Counted from the first letter of the stretch, positions 1-13,482 are shown. The stretch: DNA of 64,000 bases from Tillus elongatus (GCA_964006375.1 OZ023262.1:55441366-55505365), one strand, 5' to 3'. The notes: a model not told the origin generated them from the sequence alone. Numbers and translations: made by a program.

Positions 1-454
1 GCAGCAAGTGTGTTATGGAATTGAATTTTCATTAAAATGTTTTTAATAGCAAATAGGTATTTTTTTAAATGACAGCAGGCATCTAGTTTGGTTACCAGTA
101 TAACCTATATAATAGAAACAATGTACCATATTTCATCAAATAAGCTTTTCGACAAAACTCCCAAAACAGTTTTTTGCAGTTTTGTTTTTTGAAAATTTAC
201 AAACAAATTTTTCACGAAAATCTGAACACATTTTTTAAAAATAACTTTTATTATTATGCCCTTAATGTTCTAAATAAATGTTACAGACTGTTCTATTTGA
301 AACAATTGTCTCTCTAATAATGGGTGGAGTAAGACTAAGGGTATGCATAATCAACCAAAGGTTGCAGTGCTATCGGGGCGGCAAGGCCGCGGACGAGCGC
401 TGAGGGAAAAAATGCAAGCAGGTCTGAATCCGGTTACCGGTATAGCCCGTATAG

Positions 455-822
455 TGTGTGTGTGTGTGTTTTTTTTTTATTTCTATAACGTTGGCCTATT
501 TCCGCGACTATGGCCAATCACCGACGCCAGGGAGCTGTTTCACCTCACTATCCTGGAAATTTTGCCATACCCCTGCCTTTCTGTAAGAAGGGTAGGGACC
601 TTTAACGTGCTCAACATCGCATGGACACGGGACCGACGGCTTTACGCCCCCTCCGAAGGGCGGAACGTGCAGACATTCAACTTGCTCAAATACAATGCCA
701 GAACCTCGGCTGATGTTAATGTTACAGTTTGTACTGAAAAAGTGAAAGGAGTACCCTGGGATCGAACCCAGTACCCTTCGGTTCAGAGTCACACGTTCTT
801 ACCCCTGAACCACCGAGGTTCT
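455..822 (-). mobile_element. tRNA-related SINE, copy 1
   Basis: Read on the minus strand the element starts with a pol III-type head: an A box (TGGTTCAGGGG) and a B box (GGTTCGATCCC) about 35 bases apart. It runs through a body containing GTAAAGCCGTCGGTCCCGTG and GCACGTTAAAGG and ends in a (CA)n tail. It is flanked by a 14-bp target duplication, TATAGCCCGTATAG at 441-454 and TATAGCCCATATAG at 823-836, with one mismatch. The mirrored copy in the other palindrome arm shows that it inserted before the inverted duplication formed. Confidence 0.75.
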
Positions 823-1341
823 TATAGCCCATATAGTAGAAACTAACTTATTGTTTGAAAATGTTTCCGAGAAAACTGGTTTCCTAGCCAACAAACCTTA
901 GGTTAATAGCAAATTGGGTTATTCAAATTTAAAGCATTTAATTTAAATTGGCTACCAAAACGCACTTACTGCGTATTGATTTTTTTTCTTACAAACATGC
1001 ATCATATTTCGATAAAAAAATGCAAAAATGCAATAATACAAAGGTGTTCGAAAAAAATGTTGGGATCATCAACGACTTATGGCCCACCTGTGATTGTCAA
1101 AATAATCTTATTAGATACAGTTCAAAACAACCTATAATTAACGTATATAATTTTTTCTTGTATGTTGTATAATAACAATTATATTGAGCTTTATCTGAGA
1201 AATGCGTCACCCTGTATATATGTAAACAGATAAAAACTGAATATAGATTTCAGGGCGTCTAGTTTGCAGTCATTTGAAGAAATCTTTTTAAAATTCAAAA
1301 GTCGTGATCCCAAGGTAGAACCCAAACCAGGGTCAGTTTCA

Positions 1342-1442
<101 letters not shown>

Positions 1443-1920
1443 TTTTGAATTTTAAAAAGATTTCTTCAAATGACTGCAAACTAGACGCCCTGAAATCTAT
1501 ATTCAGTTTTTATCTGTTTACATATATATACAGGGTGACGCATTTCTCAGATAAAGCTCAATATAATAGTTATTATACAACATACGAGAAAAAATCATAT
1601 ACGTTAATTATAGGTTGTTTTGAACTGTATCTAATAAGATTATTTTGACAATCACAGGTGGCCCATAAGTCGTTGATGATCCCAATCTTTTTTTCGAACA
1701 CCTTTGTATTATTGCATTTTTGCATTTTTTATCGAAATATGATGCATGTTTGTAAGAAAAAAAATTAAGACGCAGTAAGTGCGTTTTGGTAGCCAATTTA
1801 AATTAAATGCTTTAAATTTGAATAACCCAATTTGCTATTAACCTAAGGTTTGTTGGCTAGGAAACCAGTTTTCTCGGAAACATTTTCAAACAATAAGTTC
1901 GTTTCTACTATATGGGCTAT

Positions 1921-2293
1921 AAGAACCTCGGTGGTTCAGGGGTAAGAACGTGTGCCTCTGAACCGAAGGGTACTGGGTTCGATCCCAGGGTACTCCTTTC
2001 ACTTTTTCAGTACAAACTGTAACATTAAAATCAGCCGAGGTTCTGGCATTGTATTTGAGCAAGTTGAATGTCTGCACGTTCCGCCCTTCGGAGGGGACGT
2101 AAAGCCGTCGGTCCCGTGTCCATGCGATGTTGAGCACGTTAAAGGTCCCTACCCTCCTTACAGAAAGGCAGGGGTATGGCAAAATTTCCAGGATAGTGAG
2201 GTGAAACAGCTCCCTGGCGTCGGTGATTGGCCATAGTCGCGGAAATAGGCCAACGTTATAGAAATAATAAAAAAAAACACACACACACACACA
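1921..2293 (+). mobile_element. tRNA-related SINE, copy 2 (palindrome mirror of copy 1)
   Basis: This is the same SINE family in the right arm of the palindrome, on the plus strand. It has the A and B boxes at its 5' end, the same body, and an (A)n(CA)n tail. The flanks mirror those of copy 1, so this copy arose by the inversion and not by a separate insertion. Confidence 0.75.
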
Positions 2294-2751
2294 CTATACG
2301 GGCTATACCGGTAACCGGATTCAGACCTGCTTGCATTTTTTCCCTCAGCGCTCGTCCGCGGCCTTGCCGCCCCGATAGCACTGCAACCTTTGGTTGATTA
2401 TGCATACCCTTAGTCTTACTCCACCCATTATTAGAGAGACAATTGTTTCAAATAGAACAGTCTGTAATATTTATTTAGAACGTTAAGGGCATAATAATAA
2501 AAGTTATTTTTAAAAAATGTGTTCAGATTTTCGTGAAAAATTTGTTTGTAAATTTTCAAAAAACAAAACTGCAAAAAACTGTTTTGGGAGTTTTGTCGAA
2601 AAGCTTATTTGATGAAATATGGTACATTGTTTCTATTATATAGGTTATACTGGTAACCAAACTAGATGCCTGCTTTCATTAAAAAAAATACCTATTTGCT
2701 ATTAAAAACATTTTTATGAAAATTCACTTCCATAACACACTTGCTGCGTTC

Positions 2752-3398
2752 AGATTTTCTTTCGGAATTCAACGATGTATAACATACTGAGAAATAATTT
2801 TTAACAATTGAACCTAACTCTCAAACAGTGCAAAATCACCTTAATTTTAGAATTTAAAAACGTCAAAAAATATTTCAGTCGTGGGTAATAACAATGGCTG
2901 AGTTGATCAGGCGCCAACAGCTGAGTTTAAGCGCTTATCTGCTGACTACCGATACATTTCAGTAGTTGGAGACGATGAAACCATACTGTTGACAGTAAGC
3001 ACAATTTTGTGACTTTTGTATGTCATTCTGCTTTGATAAGTCGGCAACAGTTCAGTTCCCGCAGGAACTCAGCGGGACTAGTGAAAACATATGTTCACAA
3101 CTATTCAACTGTTGGTGTCTGGTAAACTCGGTCATTGTAATAGTAAAATGCTGTTCAATAATGAAGAAAGGCATGATATGTTGCGCATTTTTATGCACCA
3201 AATCAAAATACAACAATATCGGGCATGATATACATATTTAAAATAAATATGTATTCGGAACGACAACAACCCAGAAGCATTTGTCAACAGCTTGATAAAT
3301 AAAACTGAAAATGGCTGTGAGAATGTGCTTTCTGTTTCTTTATGTGACTTCATATAAATGAGTTAGAGGCGAAAATCTCTTTTTTTTTTCAGTTTTTT
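2752..3398. other. No recognisable feature
   Basis: Intergenic or intronic AT-rich sequence. If the GANAB-family gene on the minus strand continues leftward, as its third exon's donor implies, this lies in its third intron. No open frame with splice support, RNA gene or terminal repeat was seen. Confidence 0.5.
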
Positions 3399-4053
<655 letters not shown>

Positions 4054-4126
4054 TGAAGTTTTTACCACAGAAATCGTAGAAACGACGAGACGATTTTCAC
4101 GTCTCTAGTATCAGGATCACATGAGA

Positions 4127-4507
4127 GGATAGGCAGTGGCAGTGTTAATGTTGTACATGCTAGTTTGTTATTCTGCAGATGATGTTTTCAATTTGTTTTC
4201 AATATATGGTGAATGTAACAGAATAGTTGAGATAACAGTTCGAACATTTAACAACAGATTCCTTCATTTGACTCCAATGAATAGAACAAAATTCAGCAGA
4301 ATTAAAAGTAAGTCGTCAAGTCATGGAATAATACTGACACGGCGCGTTGTTAAACGTTTCAAAATTGAAGACAATGAAATGAATGAAATTATAATTCTTG
4401 CATATTTTGAAGCATGTCTACAAAGTTCGTTAAGAAGTAGGTCTCAAGAATAGGGTTTATCTATCTGGGCAATACACAGAATATTGAAAAAGCACAATAT
4501 GCATAAT
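4127..4507 (+). pseudogene. DUF4817-type transposase N-terminal (HTH) fragment
   Basis: An open stretch of about 105 residues from 4136 contains DVFNLFSIYGECN, a basic NRTKFSRI segment, and after a stop near 4453 an RILKKH motif. This order (helix-turn-helix preceded by an IYGECN-like segment, ending in RILKKHKMH) is typical of the DNA-binding half of DUF4817/mariner-like transposases in insects. The catalytic half is absent because the HINE copy at 4508 cuts it off. It belongs to the same broad family as the transposases at 7.1 kb, 9.5 kb and 27.5 kb and cannot be functional. Confidence 0.6.
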
Positions 4508-4638
4508 TAGTGAATTTTTATTTAAAAAAAATCACTAATAGAGAGGTATCGGTGGTGAGACTTTGCAAAAATTCTTTCAAATGAGTGCGAACTAGGACCC
4601 CTAGAGACCATATCCGGGGTCAGTTTCAATTTTTGTTT

Positions 4639-4724
<86 letters not shown>

Positions 4725-5191
4725 CCGTCTGATCACTCAAAAAATAATTAACCGATTTCGATAAAACTTGGCAAGTGCCTTTCTTTTATAAATGGCTTGG
4801 ATGAGTTCGTTAGCCAGAAAAATGGGACGGGGTTTTCCGGGAAAATTTTGAGTTTTCTTTTGAAAAAAAATTTTTTCTCCGAAAGTAACAAAGCTGTTTT
4901 AATGAAATTTAGTATATATGTTGTTTCAGGAGAGATCTTACTAGGTATCAAAATTCAACTTTCTAAGTTTAGAGAAAATTGAGTTCTTCACATTTTAAAT
5001 TTTCCTTCGAAAAAATTTTTTCCTCCGCAAATTACAAAGTTATTTTAATGAAATTTTGTGGATATCTTGCCTTAGGAAAGACATTACTACGTATTAAAAT
5101 TAAACTATCTAAGTTTATAGAAAATTGAGTTATTTAAATTTGAAGCATTTAATAAAAAATCATTACCATAACGCACTTGCTGCGTCCAGAA
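4508..5191 (-). mobile_element. HINE-like element with (TA)n, full-length
   Basis: The copy runs from the hairpin TTAGTGAATT..TCACTAA at 4508 to the terminus ATAACGCACTTGCTGCG ending near 5191. It carries (TA)n at 4642-4720 and the same GTTAGCCAGAAAAAT segment as its neighbour at 3399, which lies in the same orientation. The terminus is taken as the 5' end, so the element is on the minus strand. There is no coding capacity, as expected for a non-autonomous element. Confidence 0.65.
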
Positions 5192-5501
5192 TTTTTGAAA
5201 ATTTTTGCAGGAAATTGTTTTTCTCTGCGGCATGTTAAAGAGCACAACATTTAGCAACTTTGCCGAATGCAGACCTACCCTCTATCTTCGATAATAAGCG
5301 AGATCACCAAGGTAAGGCTCGAATTTGAATTACCCTGGATACTGCGACAAATGTCTCTAAGGCTGAGCCCATAAGTGCTAAGTACCTTGGTATTTGGCTA
5401 AAAGCAGATATTCTAGAAATACTGTATAAAAGCGTAAAATTGTATGTACCTTGTACATTTTACTTACATATATGATACTGTGTGTATCTTAACATACTCA
5501 C
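5192..5501. other. Intronic sequence, possible LINE scrap
   Basis: This stretch lies between a HINE end and the donor site of the GANAB-family third exon. A short frame near 5370 reads AKYLGIWLKAD, which resembles the K(F/Y)LGIWLD motif of LINE reverse transcriptases, but it is too short to assign. Nothing else was seen. Confidence 0.3.
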
Positions 5502-5717
5502 CTAGATACTTCTGGTTCACCGTCGAAGGCGTCCTTTAATTTATATCTTGATTGTGTTGCTGTTTCTTCGATTTCAACTCGAAATATGTCTCCTTTAATG
5601 GGTGACAGTTTCAGAAATAAGTCTACTGGTCCTTTGAGATTGACATTGAGGTATGCACTAGTTGATTTTACATATGACGCAGTGTACTGGGGGTCACCGG
5701 TGCGAATTCGTAAAGTG
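5502..5717 (-). CDS. GANAB: Glucosidase II alpha subunit, coding exon 3
   Basis: A 216-nt minus-strand exon with acceptor TTTTCAG at 5718-5724 and donor GTGAGT at 5501-5496. Its frame joins the 16185 exon exactly: two bases there plus one here make a codon. It encodes TLRIRTGDPQYTA, then LFLKLSPIKGDIFRVEI, then SRYKLKDAF and GEPEV. This matches the N-terminal domain of ER glucosidase II alpha (neutral alpha-glucosidase AB, GH31), where a Cys-rich start is followed by a strand ending in a G-(N/D)-x-FR-(V/I)-x-I segment and RYRVPDVL. The enzyme trims the two inner glucoses from N-glycans in the ER lumen. The catalytic GH31 barrel would lie left of this window. Confidence 0.85.
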
Positions 5718-7109
5718 CTGAAAATTATTCATATAAATGTTGAAATTAGTAACGAATAATAAAGTACATACAGTGTGTCCAAGATAAGGAGAGCCACTAT
5801 GGAGATCTCCAAATCGGTAGCAGATACAGTCTTAGTTAAATGGGAGAAAAGTTCCGCACTCAAAAGCCCAACAAATTGGCGGTTATGTTTTTGCTTTTTG
5901 ATATATTTTGAAAAATTTGGATTTTTCGATTTTACATACAATTTTTTGGCCTTAATTGTGGACCTACACAAATACCGATGACACTTCTCCACAGCAACTT
6001 TTCATTTTCTTTAATGTAGCATTGCTAATTTTTTAATCAGACGTTTCGTAATTGCGGTACCATCATTTTTTTAAATACGGCCCTCATTTTCTGATATCAT
6101 ATTCTAAAAGCCCTTTTCATTCCAAATTCAGAGAATTGTCATACTTTGTGGTTTAGTGCCATTTTAGTATTTTTTTCGACCTTAATCAAGAAAATTCCTA
6201 TTACGGACCTGTACTGGGTGGCCAATTAAGCGAGGTAAGCGGCTGTATCTCGGAAACCGTTTACCATAGAGCTGTGGGAAGAAAATATCTTTAGTAAATG
6301 TGGGCAAGGGAAATCGTTGGAAATTATTTCCAAGTTCGTCAGATGCCCGCTAGGGGGCGTAACACCAAGAGGAAATGGAAAAAAGTAGGATATCTCAGTA
6401 ATATGTCCAAATAAACAGTATTGAAAATACCTGCAAATAAATGTCGTATGTATCACGAATAGTTTTTGTTTGGACTATTTTTCTCTAACTCTTTAGATAA
6501 AGTGGTGGGGGTAAGGTAAACATTGATTAGGAACAAATGCAATATCTCGGGATCGCCTCATTGCAAAATATTGAACTTAGTGTCATTTAATATAGTATTT
6601 CTTGCTTTATCAACCGCATTGCAAGCCATGTCTTTGTTATTGTTACTGTAATCACTAGATAGCGCTTTTTAAACATTTAACACATTTTATTCTTTTTATC
6701 AAGAAACTTAAATAGAATGATATAAATATTACTACATAGATAGAAAGAGGACTAAAGGCCAAAGCAAGTGGTGAAAATCCTAAGTCTCTATCTTTTGTTT
6801 ACCCGGAGATATTAATGAAAAACTCATAAAACTGGAATTTAAACAAAAACACTTTCAGCATTGACTAATTATTAATTTTAAGATTCAAAACAAAAATTTA
6901 TTAATTTGAAAATTTAGTTTTATAGTTTTTTGTTAAAAATAAGACTTATTTACGCGTTCCAAACGCAACTATAACTTATTCGTTTAGTCCAATAATTATA
7001 CTCTAAAACTAGAATGGGTAGACTTTGGAAAAAGGACAAAATTACAATACTTTAAAGAAACGTCAAATTAGTTATTCTGAATTCTTTGGTGTATAATTTA
7101 GGTATTAAA

Positions 7110-8738
7110 AATGTTTTTTACAAATGATGAAGCCGTTGATATGATTGGTGTTTACTTTGAGTGCTTTCAAAATGCGGCAGTTGCTGAAAGAATTTTTGCA
7201 ATGCGGTATCCAAATCGCCACCATTACAACAAAATAGTTTTTCCTCGCTTGGTGCAAAACTTACGTGAAACTGTAAGCTTAAGCCGATAGGTGCTGCGGA
7301 GACGCCGTTTTGCAAGAACTGAAGAAAATATTATCAATGTTTATAGGCATATATAGAATTTAATCCTCATGTTAGCACAAGAACATTGCATATTGACTTG
7401 GGAATATCACGGACCACCATCCAAACTATTTTGAAAGAGTATAGGTAGGCTTATTATATCGTGAAATTCAAAATAGTTATAGTGCTATAGTGAATCTCAT
7501 TATCGCACTATGGGCTGTTCACCCAAGCTAGACAGTTACATCATCAACCACCAAAATCTTCGCATTCAATAATAAGTACGTTTCCTCGAATTTAGTTCTT
7601 TTCTGGTATATGAGTAATATGTTACTCAAAGTCTATTGACAAGATTGAAATTACCACAACTGTCTAACGTAGTAACAGTTAAACTTTATGAATTGTTGAT
7701 CACGTAACTGTCTAGCTTGAATGAACACCCCTTGTGGTATAATGAACAACTTTATGTTACTTAAATCCGATAACATTTTGGGTCTATTATGTCAGCAGAT
7801 AAATATATTTTTATTACAATGTCCTTTTGAATAGATAATTATAATTACTTTGATTTTTAAACTACCTTATGATATTGTTTTGAATCAAGCGCTGAATGAG
7901 CAGGATTATGATCGGAGGCTGGATCATTGCCATTGGCTTTTAGACATGATCAATGAAAATCCTAATTTTTTAACGCAAGTTATCTGGACGGACGAGGCTA
8001 CTTTTCATAGCGACGGTAATGTGAATTTGCATAATGTGCATTATTAGTCTACCGAGAACCCCCACTGGATGCGAGAAGTTTAACATCAAGGACGTTGGAG
8101 TCTTAATGTATGGTGTAGCGTAATAGGAGGTGAAATTATTGGAACCTATTTCTTTGACCAGTCTCTTACTGGTAACCTCTTCTTGGAGTTTTTAAGAAAT
8201 GAATTGCCAGTTTTATTGGAAGATGTTCCCCTTGAAACCAGGCAAAATGCTCGATGGTTGTCCAGCACATTTTTCAATTAATGTGCCAGAACATCTCGAT
8301 GAGACGTATCCAGGCCGATGGATAGGAAGAGGAAGCATATTTCCCTGGCCAGCGAGGTCACCTGACTTAACATGCTTAGACTTTTATTTGTGGGGACGAA
8401 TAAAGGACCTTGTCTTCTAAACAGAGCCTACGAGCAAGGAAGATATGAAGAATAGCATCCGAAATGCAATTCGTAGTCTGTCAACAGCGGAAGTGGAAGC
8501 TGGTGTTTTTTCTACTCAAAATAGACTCGAGCAATGTGTAGAACGTGACGGCAGATACTTTGAGCATTTAAGAAGACACTGGAGTGCTTATTTTTTAGAA
8601 TTACATACGGAGGGAATTAAATATTTTGTTTTAGATTGCAGTATCAGTTTTTCATTAATATCTCCGGTTAAACAAAAGATAGGGACTTGGGATTTTCACC
8701 ACTTGCTTTGGCCTTTAGCCCTCTTTCTATCTATGTAG
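7110..8738 (+). pseudogene. DUF4817/DDE transposase, broken
   Basis: From ATG 7110 the frame gives FTNDEAVDMIGVY and MRYPNRHHYNK, the DUF4817 helix-turn-helix region. After stops and a MITE insertion (7512-7732) it resumes at about 7850 with WTDEATFHSDG, the first catalytic Asp, with a stop near 8046. The 8199 and 8445 segments hold DGCPAHFS, the second Asp region, then PWPARSPDLTCLDFYLWG, the third acidic region, and an EQC(V/I)ERDGRYFEHL C-terminus. Several stops and frame changes make it non-functional. The best parallel is the insect mariner-like transposase family with C-terminal RSPDLTPLDFFLWG. Confidence 0.8.
7512..7732. mobile_element. Small TIR element (MITE) inside transposase
   Basis: About 221 bp with inverted ends GGGCTGTTCACCCAAGCTAG and GCTAGACAGTTAC-like sequence mirrored at 7700-7732. 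It separates the HTH half from the catalytic half of the surrounding transposase. No coding capacity; the target duplication is unclear. Confidence 0.55.
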
Positions 8739-9525
8739 TAATATTTATATCATTGTATCTAGGTTTCTTGAGAAAAATCATAAAATATGTTAAATTTTTA
8801 AAAAGCGCCATCTAGTGATTACAGTAACAATAACAAAGACATGGCTTGTAATGCAGTTCATAGAGCAAGAAATAATCTTTTAAGTGACACTAAGCTCAAT
8901 ATTTTCCAATTGGACAATCCTGAGATATTGCATTTTTTCCTAATCAACGTTTACCTTACCCCCACCACTTTATCTAAAGAGCTAGAGAAAAATAGTCAAC
9001 ACAAAAATTGTTCGTGATACACACGAAATTCATCTGCAGGTATTTTCAACACAGTTTATCTGGACATATTACTGAGATGTCCTATTTTTTCCATTTCCTC
9101 TTGGTGTTACGCCCACTAGCGGGCATCTGACGAACTTGAAAATAATTTCCAACGATTTTTCTTGGCCACATTTACTTAAGATATTTTCTTCCCAAAGCTC
9201 TATGGTAAATGGTTTCCGAGATACAGCCGCTTACTCCGCTTAATTGGCCACCCGGTACATAGCTTTTAAACTTAAGTACTAAACGACTAGCTATGTCAGT
9301 TAACACTTTATGTTATTTAGGCGTTTAATAATAAGCCAATGGAAGAATTGATGTAATGATTTAAACACAGAACAAATAAATTTAAATTAAAGAGACGAAA
9401 GTATGCGTTGGAAAATAAATGGATGTGACAATAGCCGTATTTGTATTGACAGTAACATTAATTTTTAACAGATTAGTTTCTTGTCTAATCTATTGTGTAA
9501 TAATTAGTAATTGTTTCTAGTAAAT

Positions 9526-12500
9526 ATGTTTTCTAACGAAGAAAAGTTTGACACGGCATGTTTCATTTCATCCAACCGAAATTGTTCTGTTGCGGAGCGT
9601 ACCTATGTATTTACAAAACATAGCAAATTAGTGACAAACCTCAAAGCACATGGTTCTCTTAACAAACCTGTAGTTTCTCGGCAAAAGTCCAGGAATGATG
9701 AAGCAGTGCATAATGTTTTGTTAGCAGTTACTGAGGATCCCGGAACATTAGTGTGGCGAATTGAGCGAAACGTTGGTATATCAAAATCAAATGCACATTT
9801 TATTGAACGAAAACAGCACTTACATCCTGGCAAGTAGAGAATTTGTCAAGGACTCAGACCAGGTGATTTAAAACAACGTCGCTCATTCTGTGAGTGGTAC
9901 ACAAGAAGATGCCAGAGCAAATTTAATTTTCCATGTCAAATAATATGGTATGATTGCGAATAATGGTATCTTCAATAGAAGAAATGTTTATTATTGGTCT
10001 GAAATCAACCAACGCTCAAATAAAACTTCGATGCATCAACACCGTTTTGCTTTCAATATGTGGATTGGTATCTTCGGTACAGCGATTGTAGGACCGTTTC
10101 TTTACCACCATACCTTAACATCAGAACCATAACTACATTTGCTTCAAATCGATCTAGAGGATGCTATCGATAACATGCCTCTGCAGAGAGTTCGCAACTG
10201 TTGGATATAGCAGGATGAGGCACCAGCATATAATTCCGCAGCCATTCGGGCATATCTTTCAAGGAGATTTCCAGATAAGGTAATCAGCACGTATTCGGAA
10301 ACACCCTGGCTAGCGCGTTCACCAGATGTAACTCCGCTTCATTTATTCATATGGGAATACGTTAAGAATCATGTATATTGTAATGATTGTGTTTTTATTC
10401 ACCATCATTACTGTCTTACTGACGTAAGGAAAACCCCAAGAAGCTAAAATAATAGTAGGTAGCTTTGTCTCAGAAAAGCAATTCAAATTTTAGTTTCAAA
10501 ATTATCTATTGAAAATGCGCTAATAACTATTACTATCGTAATGCCTGTATTGCGTTCCTTTTATGTACGTTATAATTCAAATATCGAGAGACAGAATGTT
10601 TCCTTAAGTAAGAAAGTTCGAGATCGTTCTAGAAGCTTCCAGTAAAATCCCAAACGGAAGTCATCATGACGTAATCAACGACCGTTGAAAATCGGACCGC
10701 CCCTATTCGGTGTTAAGGGGAGTTTGATGCTATCTGTCTTTCTCACACATTTGGGTTCAAGTTGCAACGGTCACAGAAAAAATGGCGCCAAAGTCAGAGA
10801 GATCATGACGTACATGCTAGCGTCGTGAGCGAGTCGGTCTTCGGCAAGCGGACAGTCAACATCGCTGGAACTGTCGGAGCTCTTTATCAGCCAAAACGGG
10901 TTTAAAATCCTATATTTTACAACTAATATCGCTAATATAATTATCGGTGGGTGCTACAAGTGACTTGATCTCGATTTAATTAGAAATTAATAGCCCGTTT
11001 TGAAGAAAACGTGAGTTAAACAGTGAACCTTTGTTTTCCCGGTACAGTGAAAGTGTCTAACGTAATATCGGGTGCATAACCTAAGTTTCCGATCTCTGAG
11101 GCAAATCAGCCTTCAATGTCAGTAAATTCCGCATACCTTCAGGTATATTCTGGCCGCAGAAGTCTCAGTTAAATTACCTGCCTGCGATATCATTTCGAGA
11201 GCAGTAGGTTTCAACTGCAGGCTTACCATCACTTCTCATAACACATGGTACGTAACAATTTGTCTGGTTATCACCCACGAAAATGCCTTTCATCACTTCC
11301 TGACTTTTCTCTTGGGAGAAATTAAGAGTCTATGGCGGGCACTGACAGTTGACGTCTACATGTATAACATCCCTAACCAACCAACAGGTGAATTTGGACC
11401 CTTGGAATCCCAGACACAATTCAACCCCCGTTGGGTCATTCTGAGTTTTTGTGTATGTGATTTTTGAATCTAAACGAATATAACATTTATACGTCATCCA
11501 AATTTTCAACCAGTTTGCAATGTAAACTTTGATCCAGCGAAATAAGGTTAAATTTTTATCAGTGAGATTGACATTTAATAACTGTATTTTGTACCTTTTT
11601 CTTAAAATTTTGCCACTTATGTAAAATCAGAATTATGACTGCGCAATTTAAAATTAATCAATGTTTTGTTTTTGAACTGCCTAACTTTCAAATATTTTAA
11701 ATTTTTCATTTATAATCAGTAAACAGCAATTTGACTTTGTACTGCCTGAGCTTCACTCAGAACCTTTCTCTAGAGAATAAAACCTAACCTGGTCAGGAAA
11801 ATATCTCGGAATTCCACCTAACATGTTAAAAATTTGAGAACATCAGTAAATCTGATTGAAAGACAATAACTTTAACATTTAATGTTCATTTTCGTGCTTG
11901 TCATAAGCAACATTTGATTTCTTTCTGGTGTACATGCAATATTTACTTTCATTCTTGTAACATAATATCCATTTTTTTATTCTTGTTATATGCAATAGTT
12001 AATTTCTTTCTTGTAATAGTTAATATTTGTTTTCTTTTCTGTGAAATGCAATATTTATTTTAATTTACCAGGAGTACTAAATTAGTTTGCTGCCACAATT
12101 TATATCAATAAATTTAAGTATTTACATTTTTTAATGTCTGTTTAATTGAACAACAATTCCTCCCTAAAACTTCTCCATGCTGTTGACGACATGAGTGGAA
12201 ATTCTTCATATCTAATATCTAGAGCTCTATAAATTAAGTAAGCATCCCAGTAACAGTGTTCTGACTTGAAGATCTCACAAATATAGGACTTTGGGCAGAG
12301 CGGCATAAAAGCCGAGTAAGTGTTTTATTATCTTAACATCTTTAAACCTTACAAAGTGTTCTTTATCTTGTAAATAATAAATCTGAGAAATAGGTACATT
12401 TAGGTTAGGGTTTAGTAGGTGATGGTGACCCCACTATCGTCCGGATTTGGATCCACTTGAGGTCAATGGCGAGATATTACTCACGAATAACAACCAAATA

Positions 12501-12759
12501 AATACTTTCGGTCTTTTATAGGTCCTTTACCTTAAAAATCTTTAAATGGGTCACACTAGGAGTGGACTCACAAATTCTCTTAGGACGGTTACAATATCAG
12601 CAAAATTTTTCTACAGAACAAGATCAGAGGACGTTAGTTCTGGAAGCATTTGCCATTATGACTCCACAAATGTTGACTGGGGGTTTAGAATCGACAGTTA
12701 GAAGGTGCTATTTGTGCTTGGAAAATAGAACCTTATTTGAACATGTGCCCCAAACTTAG
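9526..12759 (+). pseudogene. DUF4817/DDE transposase of the outer element, broken
   Basis: The frame starts at ATG 9526 (MFSNEEKFD) and includes the linker EDPGTLVWRIERNVGIS. Later segments include NMWIGIFGTAIVGPF, QDEAPAYNSAA and PWLARSPDVTPLHLFIWEYVK. The C-terminus (MTPQMLTGG, then LCLENRTLFEHV, stop at 12759) lies beyond a 2.1-kb insertion at about 10395-12525. The third catalytic block is recognisable. Stops and frameshifts are numerous. This is the resident transposase of the outer element. Confidence 0.75.
10395..12525 (+). repeat. 2.1-kb interspersed repeat, copy A
   Basis: Colinear, diverged homology to 61225-63465 over its whole length. Both start with an ACTGxCTTACTGAC motif, share CTCTTGGG(A)GAAATTAAG in the middle, and end in CAAATAAATAC.CTCGG-like sequence. 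There is no long open frame. It disrupts the transposase C-terminus. Size and lack of coding would fit a solo LTR or a non-coding retroelement, but terminal TG..CA and a target duplication were not established. Confidence 0.7.
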
Positions 12760-13442
12760 TTGTTTTGTTCGTATGAGTTTTTTTTTTTGTAGGTCTTCTA
12801 GTAATGTAATTTTATTTGTTCTGTGTTTATTCCATTAAACCATTGCCTCAATTCATCCATTGCATTATTATTAAACACCAAAATGACATAAATTGTTAAT
12901 TGACATAGCTAGTTGTTTAGTACTTAAGTTTAAAAACTATGTACGCTACAGTAACAGGAATTTTCTTGATTAAGGTCGAAAGAGAGACTAAATTGTACTA
13001 AACCACAAAGTGTGACACATCGCTGAATTTGGAATAAAAAGGGCTTTCAGAATATGATATCAGAAAATGAGGGGCGTATTAAAAAAAAAAGTGATGATGC
13101 TCCCGCAAAGACAAAACGTCAGGTTCAAAACTTAGCAATGCTACGTTAAATAAAACTATAAGTTGCTGTGGAGAAGTGTCATCGGTAGGTCCACCATTAA
13201 GGCCAAGAAAAAAAAAATAGTATGTAAAATTAAAAAATCCAAATTTTCCAAAATATCTGAGAAACCAAAAAAAATTTCGGAGATGTCTAACCGCGAATTT
13301 GTTGGGCTTTTGAGTGCGCAACTTTTCTCCCATTTAACCAAGTCTGTATGCCACCGTTTTGGAGATACCCTCCATAGACACACTGTGTATATATAAGTAC
13401 ACTTGGAGAACCCCAAATCACCACAACACATTTACAAAAAAT

Positions 13443-13482
13443 CTGACGATCGTTTCACTAACCAAGTTAGCGTCATCAGAGG
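13443..13482 (-). ncRNA. Hammerhead-ribozyme-like motif (Penelope LTR)
   Basis: On the minus strand CCT is followed by CTGATGA, a GCTAAC..GTTAGT stem with a three-base loop, GAAA, a short CGATCG stem III, and a TC cleavage step. One extra C sits between CTGATGA and stem II, and stem I is weakened (CCT against AGA). Confidence 0.45.

Larger units (their letters stand above)
6214..9255 (+). mobile_element. Long-TIR DUF4817/DDE transposon nested in the outer one
   Basis: The ends are CTGGGTGGCCAATTAAGCG and its inverse, flanked by TA on both sides (6212-6213 and 9256-9257). The uninterrupted right TIR of the host transposon shows the empty site. The element's own inverted repeats are about 620 bp (6214-6835 and 8640-9255). 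It encodes one broken transposase and carries a 221-bp MITE. Confidence 0.85.
5771..13385 (+). mobile_element. Long-TIR DUF4817/DDE transposon (outer), interrupted
   Basis: The left end CAGTGTGTCC begins at 5771 after a TA. The right end reads GGACACACTG-like sequence in reverse at about 13385. The terminal inverted repeats exceed 500 bp: 5771-6211 plus 9258-9380 on the left match 12800-13385 on the right. The left TIR is split by the nested element at 6214-9255. Inside lies a decayed transposase (9526-12759), itself split by a 2.1-kb repeat. Removing the insertions would leave roughly 2.4 kb, a usual size for this class. Confidence 0.8.

Noticed and set aside
508..846. Frames over the SINE bodies (about 94-167 codons)
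   Set aside because: They follow the non-coding SINE and its palindromic mirror; codon content changes with every indel between copies.
1921..1995. Functional tRNA gene at the SINE heads
   Set aside because: A and B boxes are present, but the acceptor stem and anticodon arm do not pair and the T-stem is imperfect. They are SINE promoters.
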